A program made the translations under genes and the position numbers. 64,000 nt of DNA from Phenylobacterium sp. (GTDB lineage Bacteria; Pseudomonadota; Alphaproteobacteria; Caulobacterales; Caulobacteraceae), in the NCBI RefSeq assembly GCF_004299445.1, contig NZ_SCTC01000069.1, positions 1 through 64,000 of the forward strand, read 5' to 3'. Each line of letters starts with the position of its first letter. Within the stretch, counting starts at the first letter, position 1. The notes beneath the pieces are model-generated. The model had not been told where the DNA came from and ran no database searches. It saw only the letters and a list, made by a program, of their open reading frames with translations. Shown here in pieces: positions 32,993 through 41,261 of this stretch.

Positions 32993-34174
32993 ATGGCTTA
33001 TGTCGAAGGCCAGACCGTCCACGACGCCGACAGCCACATCATGGAGCTGCCCGGCACGATCAACCGCTACCTCGATCCCAAGTTCCGCGACGACTTCGTG
33101 GCCAAGACAGGCCGCAAGGACGTGCTGCCCGAGTGGTTCGCCAAGGCGGCGGAGACGGCGCGCGACCCCGAGTTCCTGGCGGGCGCCGAGGCCAACATCC
33201 TGCTGCGCAAGAACTATGAGGCGCTGGGCGCCTTCAATGCCGACCAGCGGCCCAAGACCCTGGATTACCTGGGCTTCGCCAGCCAGCTGGTGTTCACGAC
33301 CGCCTGTCTTTCGAACTTCGGCCTGGAGCAGATGGGTGAAGTGGAACTGGCCGCCGAGGCCGCCCGTGGCCACAACCGGATGATGGCCGAGTTCTGCACC
33401 GTCGACCGCCGCCTGCTGGGGACCGGCTACGTGCCGCTGATCGACCGGAAGCGGGCGCCGGAAATCGCCAGGGAGGCGCTGGCGCTGGGCTGCAAGGCGC
33501 TGGTGATCCCGTCGCGCCATCCGCCGGGCTTCTCGCCCAGCCACCGCGAGCTCGATCCTTTGTGGGCGCTGGCCCAGGAGGCGGGCGTGCCGATCCTCTT
33601 CCACGTCGGCGGGGAGGAGAAGATGCACAAGGATTATCTGGAGAACGGGCTGCCCTTCGTGAAGGACTTCCACGGCGGGGACGAGAACTTCACCTCGCTC
33701 ACCTTCATGGCGATCCCGCTGAGCGTCTGGCAGACGCTGTCGGCCCTGGTGATCGACGGGGTGTTCGACCGCTTCCCGCGCCTGAAGTGGGGCGCGATCG
33801 AGCTGGGGGCCTCATGGCTGCCCAGCCTGATGAAGTTCCTGGATTCCGGCTGCGCAGCGTTCGGGAAGGAGGAGCGGCTGCAGAAGCTCTCGGACACGCC
33901 GTCCAACATCCTGCGCCGTCAGCTGCGGGTGACGCCCTATCCGCACGAGGACGTGGCCTGGATCATGGCCAACTCGGGCCAGGAGATGGTGCTGTTCTCC
34001 TCGGACTTCCCGCACGTCGAGGGCGGCCGCAATCCGCTGAAGCGGTTCAACGACAGCCTGGCCGGCGTGAGCGAGGCCGGGAAGCGCGCGTTCTACCGCG
34101 ACAACTTCATCGACCTAATGGGCAAGGGTCTCGACCCGTCGCTGCACGACCTGCCGTCGCTGGCGGCGGCCTAA
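32993..34174 (+). CDS. Amidohydrolase-2 family metal-dependent hydrolase
   Basis: A 393-residue TIM-barrel protein of the amidohydrolase 2 / ACMSD-like group. The metal motif at the first strand is [10 protein letters not shown] (Asp13, His15). Other ligands are in ILFHVGGEE near residue 205 and the final Asp in [20 protein letters not shown]. The body carries [28 protein letters not shown]. Members decarboxylate or hydrolyse aromatic or cyclic acids; the substrate here is unknown. It is divergent from the glycosylase gene, with start regions almost touching, and is followed by a long inverted repeat. Confidence 0.85.
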   Translation: MAYVEGQTVHDADSHIMELPGTINRYLDPKFRDDFVAKTGRKDVLPEWFAKAAETARDPEFLAGAEANILLRKNYEALGAFNADQRPKTLDYLGFASQLVFTTACLSNFGLEQMGEVELAAEAARGHNRMMAEFCTVDRRLLGTGYVPLIDRKRAPEIAREALALGCKALVIPSRHPPGFSPSHRELDPLWALAQEAGVPILFHVGGEEKMHKDYLENGLPFVKDFHGGDENFTSLTFMAIPLSVWQTLSALVIDGVFDRFPRLKWGAIELGASWLPSLMKFLDSGCAAFGKEERLQKLSDTPSNILRRQLRVTPYPHEDVAWIMANSGQEMVLFSSDFPHVEGGRNPLKRFNDSLAGVSEAGKRAFYRDNFIDLMGKGLDPSLHDLPSLAAA

Positions 34175-34191
34175 TACCTAGCCACCTCACT

Positions 34192-34326
34192 TGAACGTCA
34201 TGGTCGGGCTCGTCCCGGCCACCCAGAAGCGCTTGCGTTGGCCGCGGATCTGCGGCGTCGATGCCGTGCGCCGCAGGACGCGCCTCGTATCCGGATGGCC
34301 GGGACGAGCCCCGGCCATGACGTTCA
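34192..34326. repeat. Long imperfect palindrome (REP/MITE-like intergenic element)
   Basis: Arms of 30 and 31 bases, 34192-34221 and 34296-34326, are inverted copies differing by one substitution and one single-base insertion. Each begins outermost with TGAACGTCATGG and ends with CTCGTCCCGGCCA (left-arm sense). The 74-base spacer holds its own inverted repeat, CTGCGGCG/CGCCGCAG. The whole could fold into one long cruciform or RNA hairpin. It fits between the amidohydrolase stop and the next gene's start and resembles the GGCCGGGACGAGCCCGGCCATGACG-type repeats that I recall from alphaproteobacterial genomes. Confidence 0.7.
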
Positions 34327-34337
34327 GGGAGGGTAGG

Positions 34338-35450
34338 GTGGGCAATCCCAAGGTCACCGAACTGAAGTGGCGCGATGCGCCGCTCGCCAGCGTGAGGACG
34401 CCGAAGGGGAAGCTGCGACTGACCCTGGGGCTGGGGTCGGGCCTGTCGCGACGCGACAGTGATCCGCCAGGGATCGTCTGGGCGATCGGCGACCGCGGGC
34501 CGAACCTCAAGATCAAGACGGCGATGAAGACCTACGGGCTGGACCACCTGGCGCCGCTGGCCGAGCGGGATGGCGCCAAGGTGCTCCCGTTGCCCGACTT
34601 CCAGCCGTGCCTGGCGCAGCTGCGGGCGGGCAAGAAGCGGATGCACCTGGAGCGGATCGTACCGCTGGAGGGGCCGGACGGACCGCTCTCGGGCCGGGCG
34701 CCGGCGGGGAGCGCCGAGGCGGCGATGGAGCCGATCTTCGACCTGGCCGGCCGCGTGCTGCCGTCCGATCCGGCGGGGGTCGACACCGAAGGCGTGGCGG
34801 CCGCGCCGGACGGCACGTTCTGGGTCTGCGAGGAGTATGGACCGTCGCTGATGCAGGTGGGGCCGGAGGGCGCCGTGCTGCGCCGCTGGACGCCCGAAGG
34901 TCACACCCTGGCCGGCGCGCAGGCGTTGCTGCCGGCGGCGGCGCAGCGGCGTCGGCTTAACCGCGGCTTCGAGGGCCTGGCGGTGAGCGGCGATGGCGCC
35001 GCGATCTACGCCGTCTTCCAAAGTGGGTTCGAGGGCGAGGCGCACGAGACGACGGCGATCTGGAAACTGGACGCCGTCTCCGGAGCGCTGCTGGCGACCT
35101 ATGACTATCCCTTCGATGCGCCGGACAGCTTCACCGCGGATGCGGCGGCCGACAGCGTCGAGGGCAAGGACCTGAAGGTCTGCGATCTGAGCTGGGTCGC
35201 CCCCCACCGCCTCCTGGTCCTGGAGCGGGTCAGCCTCAGTGCGCGCATCTACGCGGTTGACGTCGCCGCGCCGGGGCGGCTGGCCAAGACCCTGGTCTTC
35301 TCGACCGACGACCACCCGGAGATCGCGCCCGACCTCGAGGGCGTGTCGATGCTGAGCGACCGCCAACTGCTGCTGGCCACCGACAACGACTTCGGGACCG
35401 AGGGCGCGGAAACGCGGTTCTACCGGGTGACGTTCGACGCGCCGCTTTAG
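34338..35450 (+). CDS. Esterase-like activity of phytase family protein
   Basis: A protein of about 370 residues resembling the beta-propeller phytase-like esterase family. Characteristic parts: SGLSRRDSDPPGIVWAIGDRGPN, DTEGVAAAPDGTFWVCEEYGPSLMQVGPEGAVLRRWTPEG, LNRGFEGLAVSGDGAAIYAVFQS, and at the end LVFSTDDHPEIAPDLEGVSMLSDRQLLLATDNDFG. No signal peptide is visible with the GTG 34338 start, which follows a GGGAGGG ribosome binding site; ATG 34317 also fits but lies within the palindromic element. The substrate is unknown. Four bases separate its stop from the convergent dehydrogenase gene. Confidence 0.8.
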   Translation: MGNPKVTELKWRDAPLASVRTPKGKLRLTLGLGSGLSRRDSDPPGIVWAIGDRGPNLKIKTAMKTYGLDHLAPLAERDGAKVLPLPDFQPCLAQLRAGKKRMHLERIVPLEGPDGPLSGRAPAGSAEAAMEPIFDLAGRVLPSDPAGVDTEGVAAAPDGTFWVCEEYGPSLMQVGPEGAVLRRWTPEGHTLAGAQALLPAAAQRRRLNRGFEGLAVSGDGAAIYAVFQSGFEGEAHETTAIWKLDAVSGALLATYDYPFDAPDSFTADAAADSVEGKDLKVCDLSWVAPHRLLVLERVSLSARIYAVDVAAPGRLAKTLVFSTDDHPEIAPDLEGVSMLSDRQLLLATDNDFGTEGAETRFYRVTFDAPL

Positions 35451-35454
35451 GGCG

Positions 35455-37200
35455 CTAGCCCGCCAGCGCCGCCGCGTGCGTCTCGGCCAGGTCGGGCCCG
35501 CTCTCGGCGATCGCGTCGGCGAGGCCCGGGGCTCCTGTAAGCACCTGGCTCGCATAGAGTCGGGCGAGGGCGCCCTTGCTCTGTAGCCAGGGGTCGTCCG
35601 AGCCCGCCGCAGCCAGGGCCTGGCGGCCAAGGATCCAGCCGCCGCAAACGTCGCCGGCCAGCTTCAGGAACGGGGTGGCGGCGGCCAGCGCTGAGATATT
35701 GTCGGCGGCCACCAGCCAGTCTGTGGCGCGTTCCAGGACCGCGACGCCGGCCGCCAGGCGTCGGCCGACGCCGTCCAGTTCCGCAGTCTGGTTCAGGGTT
35801 TCGGCGGTGAGCGCGATCTCGGCGCACAGCGCACGCAGCGTCTCCCCTCCATTCAGGCGCACCTTGCGGCCGACCAGGTCCATGGCCTGAATCCCGTTGG
35901 TGCCCTCGTAGATCGGGGCGATGCGGGCGTCGCGGTAGTGCTGGGCCGCGCCGGTTTCCTCAATGAAGCCCATGCCGCCGTGCACCTGGACGCCTGCGGA
36001 AGCGACCTCGACGCCGATGTCGGTGGACCAGGCCTTGGCGATGGGCGTCAGCAGTTCCTGGCGCGCGCGGGCGGCGGCGCGCTCCGCGTTGCTGCCGGCA
36101 TGTTCGGCCAGGTCGGAGAGGACGCCGACGGTCAGGCAGATGCCGCGGGCGGCTTCGATCTTGGCCTTGGACAGCATGAGGGTGCGGCGCACGTCGGGGT
36201 GGCCGTAGATCATCCCCTGTGCGTCGTCGAAGGCAGGGCGGCCCTGCTTACGATCCTGGGAGAAGGTCAGGGCCTGCTGGAAGGCGCGCTCGGCGATGGC
36301 GACGCCCTGGACGCCAACCTGCAGGCGCGCGGCGTTCATCATGACGAACATGTGGGCCAGGCCCTGGCCCAGTTCGCCGACCAGCTCCGCCTGCGCGTCT
36401 TCGTAGGCCATAATGCAGGTGGGCGAGCCGTGGATGCCCAGCTTGTGTTCTATCGAGACGGGCCGGAAGTCGTTCCGGGCGCCCAGGCTGCCATCGTCCT
36501 TCACCTGGAACTTTGTGGTCAGGAACAGGCTGATGCCCTTCACGCCGGGCGGGGCGTCGGGCGTGCGGGCGATGACCAGGTGGCAGATGTTGTCGGCCGC
36601 GTCGTGGTCGCCCCAGGTTATGAAGATCTTTTGGCCGGTCAGCAGCCAGCCGCCCTCGCCGTCGGGCCGGGCGATGGACGTGAGCGCCGCGAGGTCTGTG
36701 CCGGCGTGGGGCTCCGTCAGGCACATGGCGCCCGTCCACTCGCCCGACACCAGCTTGGGCAGCACCAGACGCTTCTGGCGCTCGGTGCCGTGCTGGGCCA
36801 GGGCCTCGATGGCCGCCTGAGTCAGCATGGGGCAAAGGCCAAAGGCCATGTTGGCGGCATGCACCATCTCGAACACCGAGAGCTCCATGGCCTTGGTGAG
36901 GCCCTGGCCGCCGTAGGCCGGGTCTGCGGAAAGCGAGTTCCATCCCTGCTCGACGAAGTGCTTGTAGGCGTCGGCGAACCCGGGCGCGGCGCTGACCTTG
37001 CCGTTCTCGTAGCGCGCGCCCTGCTGGTCGCCCTGGCGGTTCAGCGGGGCCAGCTCGCCGTCGGCGAAGGCGGCGGCCGCTTCCAGCACGGCCTGGACGG
37101 TGTCGTCGTCGAGATCGGGAAAGGCCCGCTCCAGGAGCTGCGGATGGCCGACGGTCTTCAGCGCGAAGGCCAGGTCCCGAACAGGGGCGCGGAATGTCAT
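35455..37200 (-). CDS. Acyl-CoA dehydrogenase, long (DmdC-like) type
   Basis: A 581-residue flavoenzyme, longer than classical acyl-CoA dehydrogenases (~380) owing to a C-terminal extension domain (about 460-581). Such proteins include 3-methylmercaptopropionyl-CoA dehydrogenase DmdC and many uncharacterised fatty-acid enzymes. Seen: AMCLTEPHAGTDLAAL (flavin-binding CLTEP), FITWGDHD, the catalytic-region segment YRDARIAPIYEGTNGIQAMDLVGRK with the EGT-Glu, and the substrate-side motif MNAARLQVGVQGVAIAERAFQ. No electron-transfer flavoprotein genes nearby. Stands as a single gene divergent from the YceI genes. Confidence 0.9.
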   Translation of the reverse strand: MTFRAPVRDLAFALKTVGHPQLLERAFPDLDDDTVQAVLEAAAAFADGELAPLNRQGDQQGARYENGKVSAAPGFADAYKHFVEQGWNSLSADPAYGGQGLTKAMELSVFEMVHAANMAFGLCPMLTQAAIEALAQHGTERQKRLVLPKLVSGEWTGAMCLTEPHAGTDLAALTSIARPDGEGGWLLTGQKIFITWGDHDAADNICHLVIARTPDAPPGVKGISLFLTTKFQVKDDGSLGARNDFRPVSIEHKLGIHGSPTCIMAYEDAQAELVGELGQGLAHMFVMMNAARLQVGVQGVAIAERAFQQALTFSQDRKQGRPAFDDAQGMIYGHPDVRRTLMLSKAKIEAARGICLTVGVLSDLAEHAGSNAERAAARARQELLTPIAKAWSTDIGVEVASAGVQVHGGMGFIEETGAAQHYRDARIAPIYEGTNGIQAMDLVGRKVRLNGGETLRALCAEIALTAETLNQTAELDGVGRRLAAGVAVLERATDWLVAADNISALAAATPFLKLAGDVCGGWILGRQALAAAGSDDPWLQSKGALARLYASQVLTGAPGLADAIAESGPDLAETHAAALAG

Positions 37201-37362
37201 GACGTGGGTCTCCGAAAGCTCGAGCGCCTTCTAGCCGCGCAGCCCGCCGAGGGAAGCCGAAAATATCCGCCACGGCGGCGCCCGATGCGCCGAAGCATGG
37301 CATTAACGTGCGCGCCGCCCGCATCGGCGCATATCATGCCCGCAGTTGCAGAGAGCCGCCCG

Positions 37363-37965
37363 ATGCTTCGACGTCTTGTCCTCGCGTCCGCCATCGTCCT
37401 TCTGGCCGGAGGGGCAGCCGCGGCCGACCCCACCAGCCGCGATCCGGCCAAGGCGCCCCCGGGCGAGTACGCGCTGGACCCGCGCCATGCCAGCCTGGTC
37501 ATCCGCGTGCCGCACATGGGCGGGTTCTCGCGCTACACCATGCGCTTCAACCGGCTGTCGGGCAGCTTTTCCTATGACCCGGCCAGTTGGCAGGCGACGA
37601 AGGTGACGATCTCGGTGGACCCGAAGTCGATCGACACCGAGGACAACGTCTTCAACCGCACAGTCGCGGGGTACTTCGAACCCGACAAGTACCCGGTGAT
37701 CCTGTTCAGCTCGACGGCCCTTGTCGCCACCGCTGAGGGCCGGGGCCAACTGACCGGCGACCTGACGTTCCATGGGGTGACCAAGCCGGTGACCCTGGAC
37801 GTGGCGTTCAACGGCGTGGGCCCCGGTATCCTAGGCGCCGGCACACGGATGGGATTCTCGGGACAGGGCAGGATCAAGCGGTCCGAGTTCGGGGTGACCC
37901 AGGCGCGGCCGTTCGCCGGCGACATGGTCGACCTCGAATTCGAAGTCGAGTTCGTGAAGAAATGA
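37363..37965 (+). CDS. Secreted YceI-family protein
   Basis: A 200-residue periplasmic lipocalin-like protein. The signal peptide is MLRRLVLASAIVLLAGGAAA (about 20 residues). The YceI core is GEYALDPRHASLVIRVPHMGGFSRYTMRFNRLSGSFSYDP, then TISVDPKSIDTEDNVFNRTVAGYFEPDKYPVILFSST and GDLTFHGVTKPVTLDVAFNG. YceI proteins bind long isoprenoids such as polyprenyl chains or quinones. An upstream ATG at 37336 is in frame, but the signal peptide fits better from 37363. It overlaps the next gene by four bases (ATGA), and that gene carries a second YceI domain, so the two products probably work together. Confidence 0.92.
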   Translation: MLRRLVLASAIVLLAGGAAAADPTSRDPAKAPPGEYALDPRHASLVIRVPHMGGFSRYTMRFNRLSGSFSYDPASWQATKVTISVDPKSIDTEDNVFNRTVAGYFEPDKYPVILFSSTALVATAEGRGQLTGDLTFHGVTKPVTLDVAFNGVGPGILGAGTRMGFSGQGRIKRSEFGVTQARPFAGDMVDLEFEVEFVKK

Positions 37966-39221
37966 GCGAGCGTCTCCAGGCGCGCTATTCCGGCGTCGCC
38001 ATCGCACTTCACTGGGTCATCGCCGCGCTGATCGCGCTGCAGGTCGCGCTGGCCGGACGGATGGAGGACCGCACGCCCGAGGCGTTTGCGGTCACCCAGT
38101 TCCACAAGTCGATCGGGATTACGATCCTCCTGCTCAGCCTTGCGCGGCTGGCGTGGCGGCTGATGCATCGGCCGCCCCCCGAACCCGCCGGGTTGGCGTC
38201 CTGGGAGCGGACGCTGGCGCACGCCGTGCACTGGGCGTTCTATGCGGTGATGATCCTGATGCCCGTGACGGGGTGGATCATGGTCTCGGCCAGCCGGATC
38301 GAGCTGCCGACGCTGCTCTTCGACGTGGTCCCGTGGCCGCACCTGCCGGGGCTGCCGGACATGGCGCCCGCGGCCAAGGAAGCCTGGCGCGAAGGCGCGG
38401 AGGCGGCGCACGAAGCCATCATGAAGGGCGCCTATGGGCTGGTCGCCCTGCACGTGGCCGGGGCGCTGAAGCACCATCTTGTGGACCGCGATGCGCCGGT
38501 ATTGCCGCGGATGGCGCCGGGCGCCGTGACCGGACGGTGGTGGGAGCCGCGTCTGGCGGCGATGGTCCTCGGGCTGGCGGCCGTCATCGCGTTCGGCAGG
38601 CTGTACGATCCGCCCCGACGGGCGCAGGCCCCGCTCCCGCCCCCCGTGGTGGAGGAGACCCGAGAGTCCGTGGCGGCCGCGCCGGCGGCGCCGGTCGTTG
38701 CGGCCGCCCCGGCGGCCAAACCAAGTCCACGCTGGACCGTAAGGCGCGGCTCGACGCTGGGCTTTGCGACGGCCTGGAGCGGCGAGGCGATCGAGGGGCG
38801 GTTCGATCGGTGGACGGCGGACGTTGTCTTCGACCCTGACGACCTGGCGAGCGCGAAGGTCAGCGTGAGCATCGACATGGCTTCGGCCCGCACCGGCGAC
38901 GACCAGCGCGACGCCAGCCTGCCGGCGCCCGACTGGTTCGACACGGCCAGTCATCCCAAGGCCACGTTCACCGCCACCCGCTTCGAAAAGACGGGCGAGG
39001 GCCGCTATGTGGCGCGGGGCAATCTCAGCCTGCGCGGGGTGTCGCGGCCCCTGTCGCTGCCGTTCCGCCTGACGATCGACGGCGACAGGGCGACGGTGGC
39101 CGGTGTAACGAGCCTCGACCGGACGGCGTTCGGCGTTGGACAGGGCGAGTGGGCGAGCAGCGATCAGATCCCGGCGAAGGTGAGCGTGCGCATCGACCTG
39201 AAGGCGGTTCGCGCGCCCTAG
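37962..39221 (+). CDS. Cytochrome b561 fused to a YceI domain
   Basis: A 419-residue fusion. Residues 1-~190 are a bacterial cytochrome b561: four membrane helices with haem ligands in IALHWVIAAL, FHKSIGITILLLSLARLAWRL, LAHAVHWAFYAVMILMPVTGWIM and YGLVALHVAGALKHHLV. A further membrane segment (about 197-212), then a Pro/Ala-rich linker (about 215-250). The C-terminal ~165 residues are a YceI domain on the periplasmic side: SPRWTVRRGSTLGFATAWSGEAIEGRFDRWTADVVFDPDD and FTATRFEKTGEGRYVARGNLSLRGVSRPL. It may move electrons between quinol and an isoprenoid-bound ligand held by YceI. Overlaps the preceding YceI gene by ATGA. Confidence 0.92.
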   Translation: MSERLQARYSGVAIALHWVIAALIALQVALAGRMEDRTPEAFAVTQFHKSIGITILLLSLARLAWRLMHRPPPEPAGLASWERTLAHAVHWAFYAVMILMPVTGWIMVSASRIELPTLLFDVVPWPHLPGLPDMAPAAKEAWREGAEAAHEAIMKGAYGLVALHVAGALKHHLVDRDAPVLPRMAPGAVTGRWWEPRLAAMVLGLAAVIAFGRLYDPPRRAQAPLPPPVVEETRESVAAAPAAPVVAAAPAAKPSPRWTVRRGSTLGFATAWSGEAIEGRFDRWTADVVFDPDDLASAKVSVSIDMASARTGDDQRDASLPAPDWFDTASHPKATFTATRFEKTGEGRYVARGNLSLRGVSRPLSLPFRLTIDGDRATVAGVTSLDRTAFGVGQGEWASSDQIPAKVSVRIDLKAVRAP

Positions 39222-40132
39222 CGGCGGATGTCGCGCAGGCCGCGCGGGCAATCCGCGACGGCGGCCTGGTGCTGATGCCCACTGAGACCGTGTACGGGCT
39301 GGCGGCGGATGCGGGGAATGCGCGCGCCGTGGCGGCGGTCTATGAGGCCAAGGGCCGGCCCAGTTTCAACCCCCTGATCGCCCATGTGGCCGACGTGGCG
39401 ATGGCGCGGCGGATCGCACGCTTCGATGCCCGGGCCGAGGCGCTGGCGCAGGCTTTCTGGCCGGGGCCGCTGACCCTGGTGCTGCCGGTGGCGGATGAGC
39501 GCGCGGTCTGCGACCTGGCGCGGGCGGGGCTGGACACGGTGGCGTTGCGCGCGCCGCGCCATCCGCTGGCGCATGCGCTGATCGTAGCCGTGGGCGGGCC
39601 GATCGTGGCGCCGTCCGCCAACCGCTCGGGGCGGCCCAGTCCCACGACGTTTGCGGACGCCCTCGAGGAGACGGGCGCGGCGGCCGCCGCGGCGCTGGAC
39701 GGCGGCGCGTGCCGGATCGGCCTCGAGTCGACGGTGGTGGCCCTGCTGGACCAGGCGCGACTGTTGCGGCCGGGGGCGGTGACGCGCGAGCAGATCGAGG
39801 CGGTGATCGGGCCGCTTTCCGAGGCTGAGGCGGACGCAAAGCGCTCCCCAGGGCGGCTGGCGCGCCACTACGCGCCGAACGCGCCGGTGCGGCTGGGCGT
39901 GACCGAGCCTGTGGCGGGTGAGGCCTGGTTGTCGTTCGGGCCAGCGGGGTCAGGCCCCTTCAACCTCAGTCCGACCGGTGATCTTGCCGAGGCCGCGGCC
40001 AACCTGTTCGCCTATCTGCGAGCCGCCGACCGGACGAATCCGATGGGTATTGCGGTGGCGCCGATCCCCGATGGAGGCCTCGGCGAGGCGATCAACGATC
40101 GGCTGAAGCGGGCCGCGGGATTCGTGGGGTAG
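39149..40132 (+). CDS. Threonylcarbamoyl-AMP synthase, Sua5 type
   Basis: A 327-residue enzyme making threonylcarbamoyl-AMP from threonine, bicarbonate and ATP for the t6A37 tRNA modification. The YrdC fold is GGLVLMPTETVYGLAADA, YEAKGRPSFNPLIAHV, FWPGPLTLVL, GLDTVALRAPRHPLAHALI, PIVAPSANRSGRPSPTT and IGLESTVV. The linker SPGRLARHYAPNAPV and the C-terminal domain make it Sua5 rather than the shorter TsaC. The only initiation codon in frame before the fold is GTG 39149, which overlaps the b561 gene by 73 bases. Similarity begins only about residue 24, so the first part may be untypical or an unusual codon may be used. Confidence 0.9.
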   Translation: MGEQRSDPGEGERAHRPEGGSRALAADVAQAARAIRDGGLVLMPTETVYGLAADAGNARAVAAVYEAKGRPSFNPLIAHVADVAMARRIARFDARAEALAQAFWPGPLTLVLPVADERAVCDLARAGLDTVALRAPRHPLAHALIVAVGGPIVAPSANRSGRPSPTTFADALEETGAAAAAALDGGACRIGLESTVVALLDQARLLRPGAVTREQIEAVIGPLSEAEADAKRSPGRLARHYAPNAPVRLGVTEPVAGEAWLSFGPAGSGPFNLSPTGDLAEAAANLFAYLRAADRTNPMGIAVAPIPDGGLGEAINDRLKRAAGFVG

Positions 40133-40174
40133 GGGTCTCCCGACCCAGCGGCTGACGGCGGAAGGCCTTGCCAT

Positions 40175-41164
40175 GTGAATGACGCGAACCTTTGGCGTAG
40201 AGATGTGGTCGCCGCGCGCCAGAGGACCGAAGTGCCTGCTCTGTCGAACCCAGACGTAGTCCGACCCCGAACCGTGGCGGCCGCGCGGCGGCGCGGCCTG
40301 ATGCTTGTGAACCCTAACGCCCGGCGCGGCGCGCAGGCTCTCGAGGTGATCGACCGGCTGGTCGCCGGGGGCGTGGACGTCACGGTCGAGCGCTTTGATT
40401 CCCCTGCCGAGGTGTCTGCCGACATCGTCCGCCGCGCCGGCGAGACGGACCTCGTGATCGTCTGCGGCGGCGACGGTACGGTTGCGGCTGCGGCGCGGGG
40501 CTTGCTGCAGACCGGCCTGCCGATGGGCGTGCTGCCGTTGGGCACCGCCAATGACCTGGCCCGGACCCTGGGCCTGCCGCTGGATCTCGCCGCGGCGGCG
40601 GATGTGATCGTCAGGGGGCGCACCGAGCGGATCGACATGGGCGAGGTGAACGGCCACCCGTTCTTCAACGTGGCCAGCCTGGGACTGAGCGTCGACCTGG
40701 CGCGTGGGCTCACGCGCGAGAGCAAGCGGCGCTGGGGCCGCCTGGCCTATGCCTTCCGCGCGTTGCAGGTGCTGTTCGCGGCGCGTCCCTTTCACGCCGA
40801 GGTCATCAACCGCCAGGAGCGCATCCACGTGCGAACGCTGCAGATCGCCGTGGGAAACGGACGCCACTATGGCGGCGGCTCGGTGGTCCACGAGCACGCC
40901 AGCATCGCCGACGGTCACCTCGACCTCTACAGCCTCGATCCGGGCGCGGTCTGGAAGCTGGCGCTGATGTTCGAGACCTTCCGTCGCGGTCGGCACGGGA
41001 TCTGGGCCGAGGTCCAGACGTCGAAGTGCGTAGAGTTCGACGTCCGCACCCGCAGGCCCCGATCGGTCAACGCCGACGGTGATATTGTCACCCAGACTCC
41101 GGCTCACTTCGTCGTCCGCCCTGCCGCCATCGAGGTATTCGTGCCCGGGCCGTCGGGCTCCTGA
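40175..41164 (+). CDS. Diacylglycerol-kinase-family lipid kinase (YegS/BmrU-like)
   Basis: A protein of about 329 residues of the diacylglycerol/sphingosine kinase family. Core motifs: GLMLVNPNARRGAQAL, DLVIVCGGDGTVAAAARGL (nucleotide-binding GGDGT), GVLPLGTANDLARTLGLP, and RIDMGEVNGHPFFNVASLGLSVDLARG. The C-terminal beta domain has LQIAVGNGRHYGGGSVVHEHASIADGHLDLYSLDP. It would phosphorylate a lipid alcohol at the inner face of the membrane. GTG 40175 is used; GTG 40232 with an AGAGGA ribosome binding site is as good and would remove 19 untypical residues. Follows sua5 after 42 bp. Confidence 0.88.
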   Translation: MNDANLWRRDVVAARQRTEVPALSNPDVVRPRTVAAARRRGLMLVNPNARRGAQALEVIDRLVAGGVDVTVERFDSPAEVSADIVRRAGETDLVIVCGGDGTVAAAARGLLQTGLPMGVLPLGTANDLARTLGLPLDLAAAADVIVRGRTERIDMGEVNGHPFFNVASLGLSVDLARGLTRESKRRWGRLAYAFRALQVLFAARPFHAEVINRQERIHVRTLQIAVGNGRHYGGGSVVHEHASIADGHLDLYSLDPGAVWKLALMFETFRRGRHGIWAEVQTSKCVEFDVRTRRPRSVNADGDIVTQTPAHFVVRPAAIEVFVPGPSGS

Positions 41165-41261
41165 ACGGGCTTGGCCCTACGGCGGTTGACCAAGGCGGCC
41201 ACATCCGGCCCGACACAGATCGGAGTTTCGAACGAGAGGCCGGAGGGCTAGGTATCGGGCC

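Noticed and set aside
35938..37362. Long N-terminal extension in frame with the YceI gene
   Set aside because: The extension lies entirely over the acyl-CoA dehydrogenase gene on the other strand and has no protein-like pattern; the YceI signal peptide begins at 37363.
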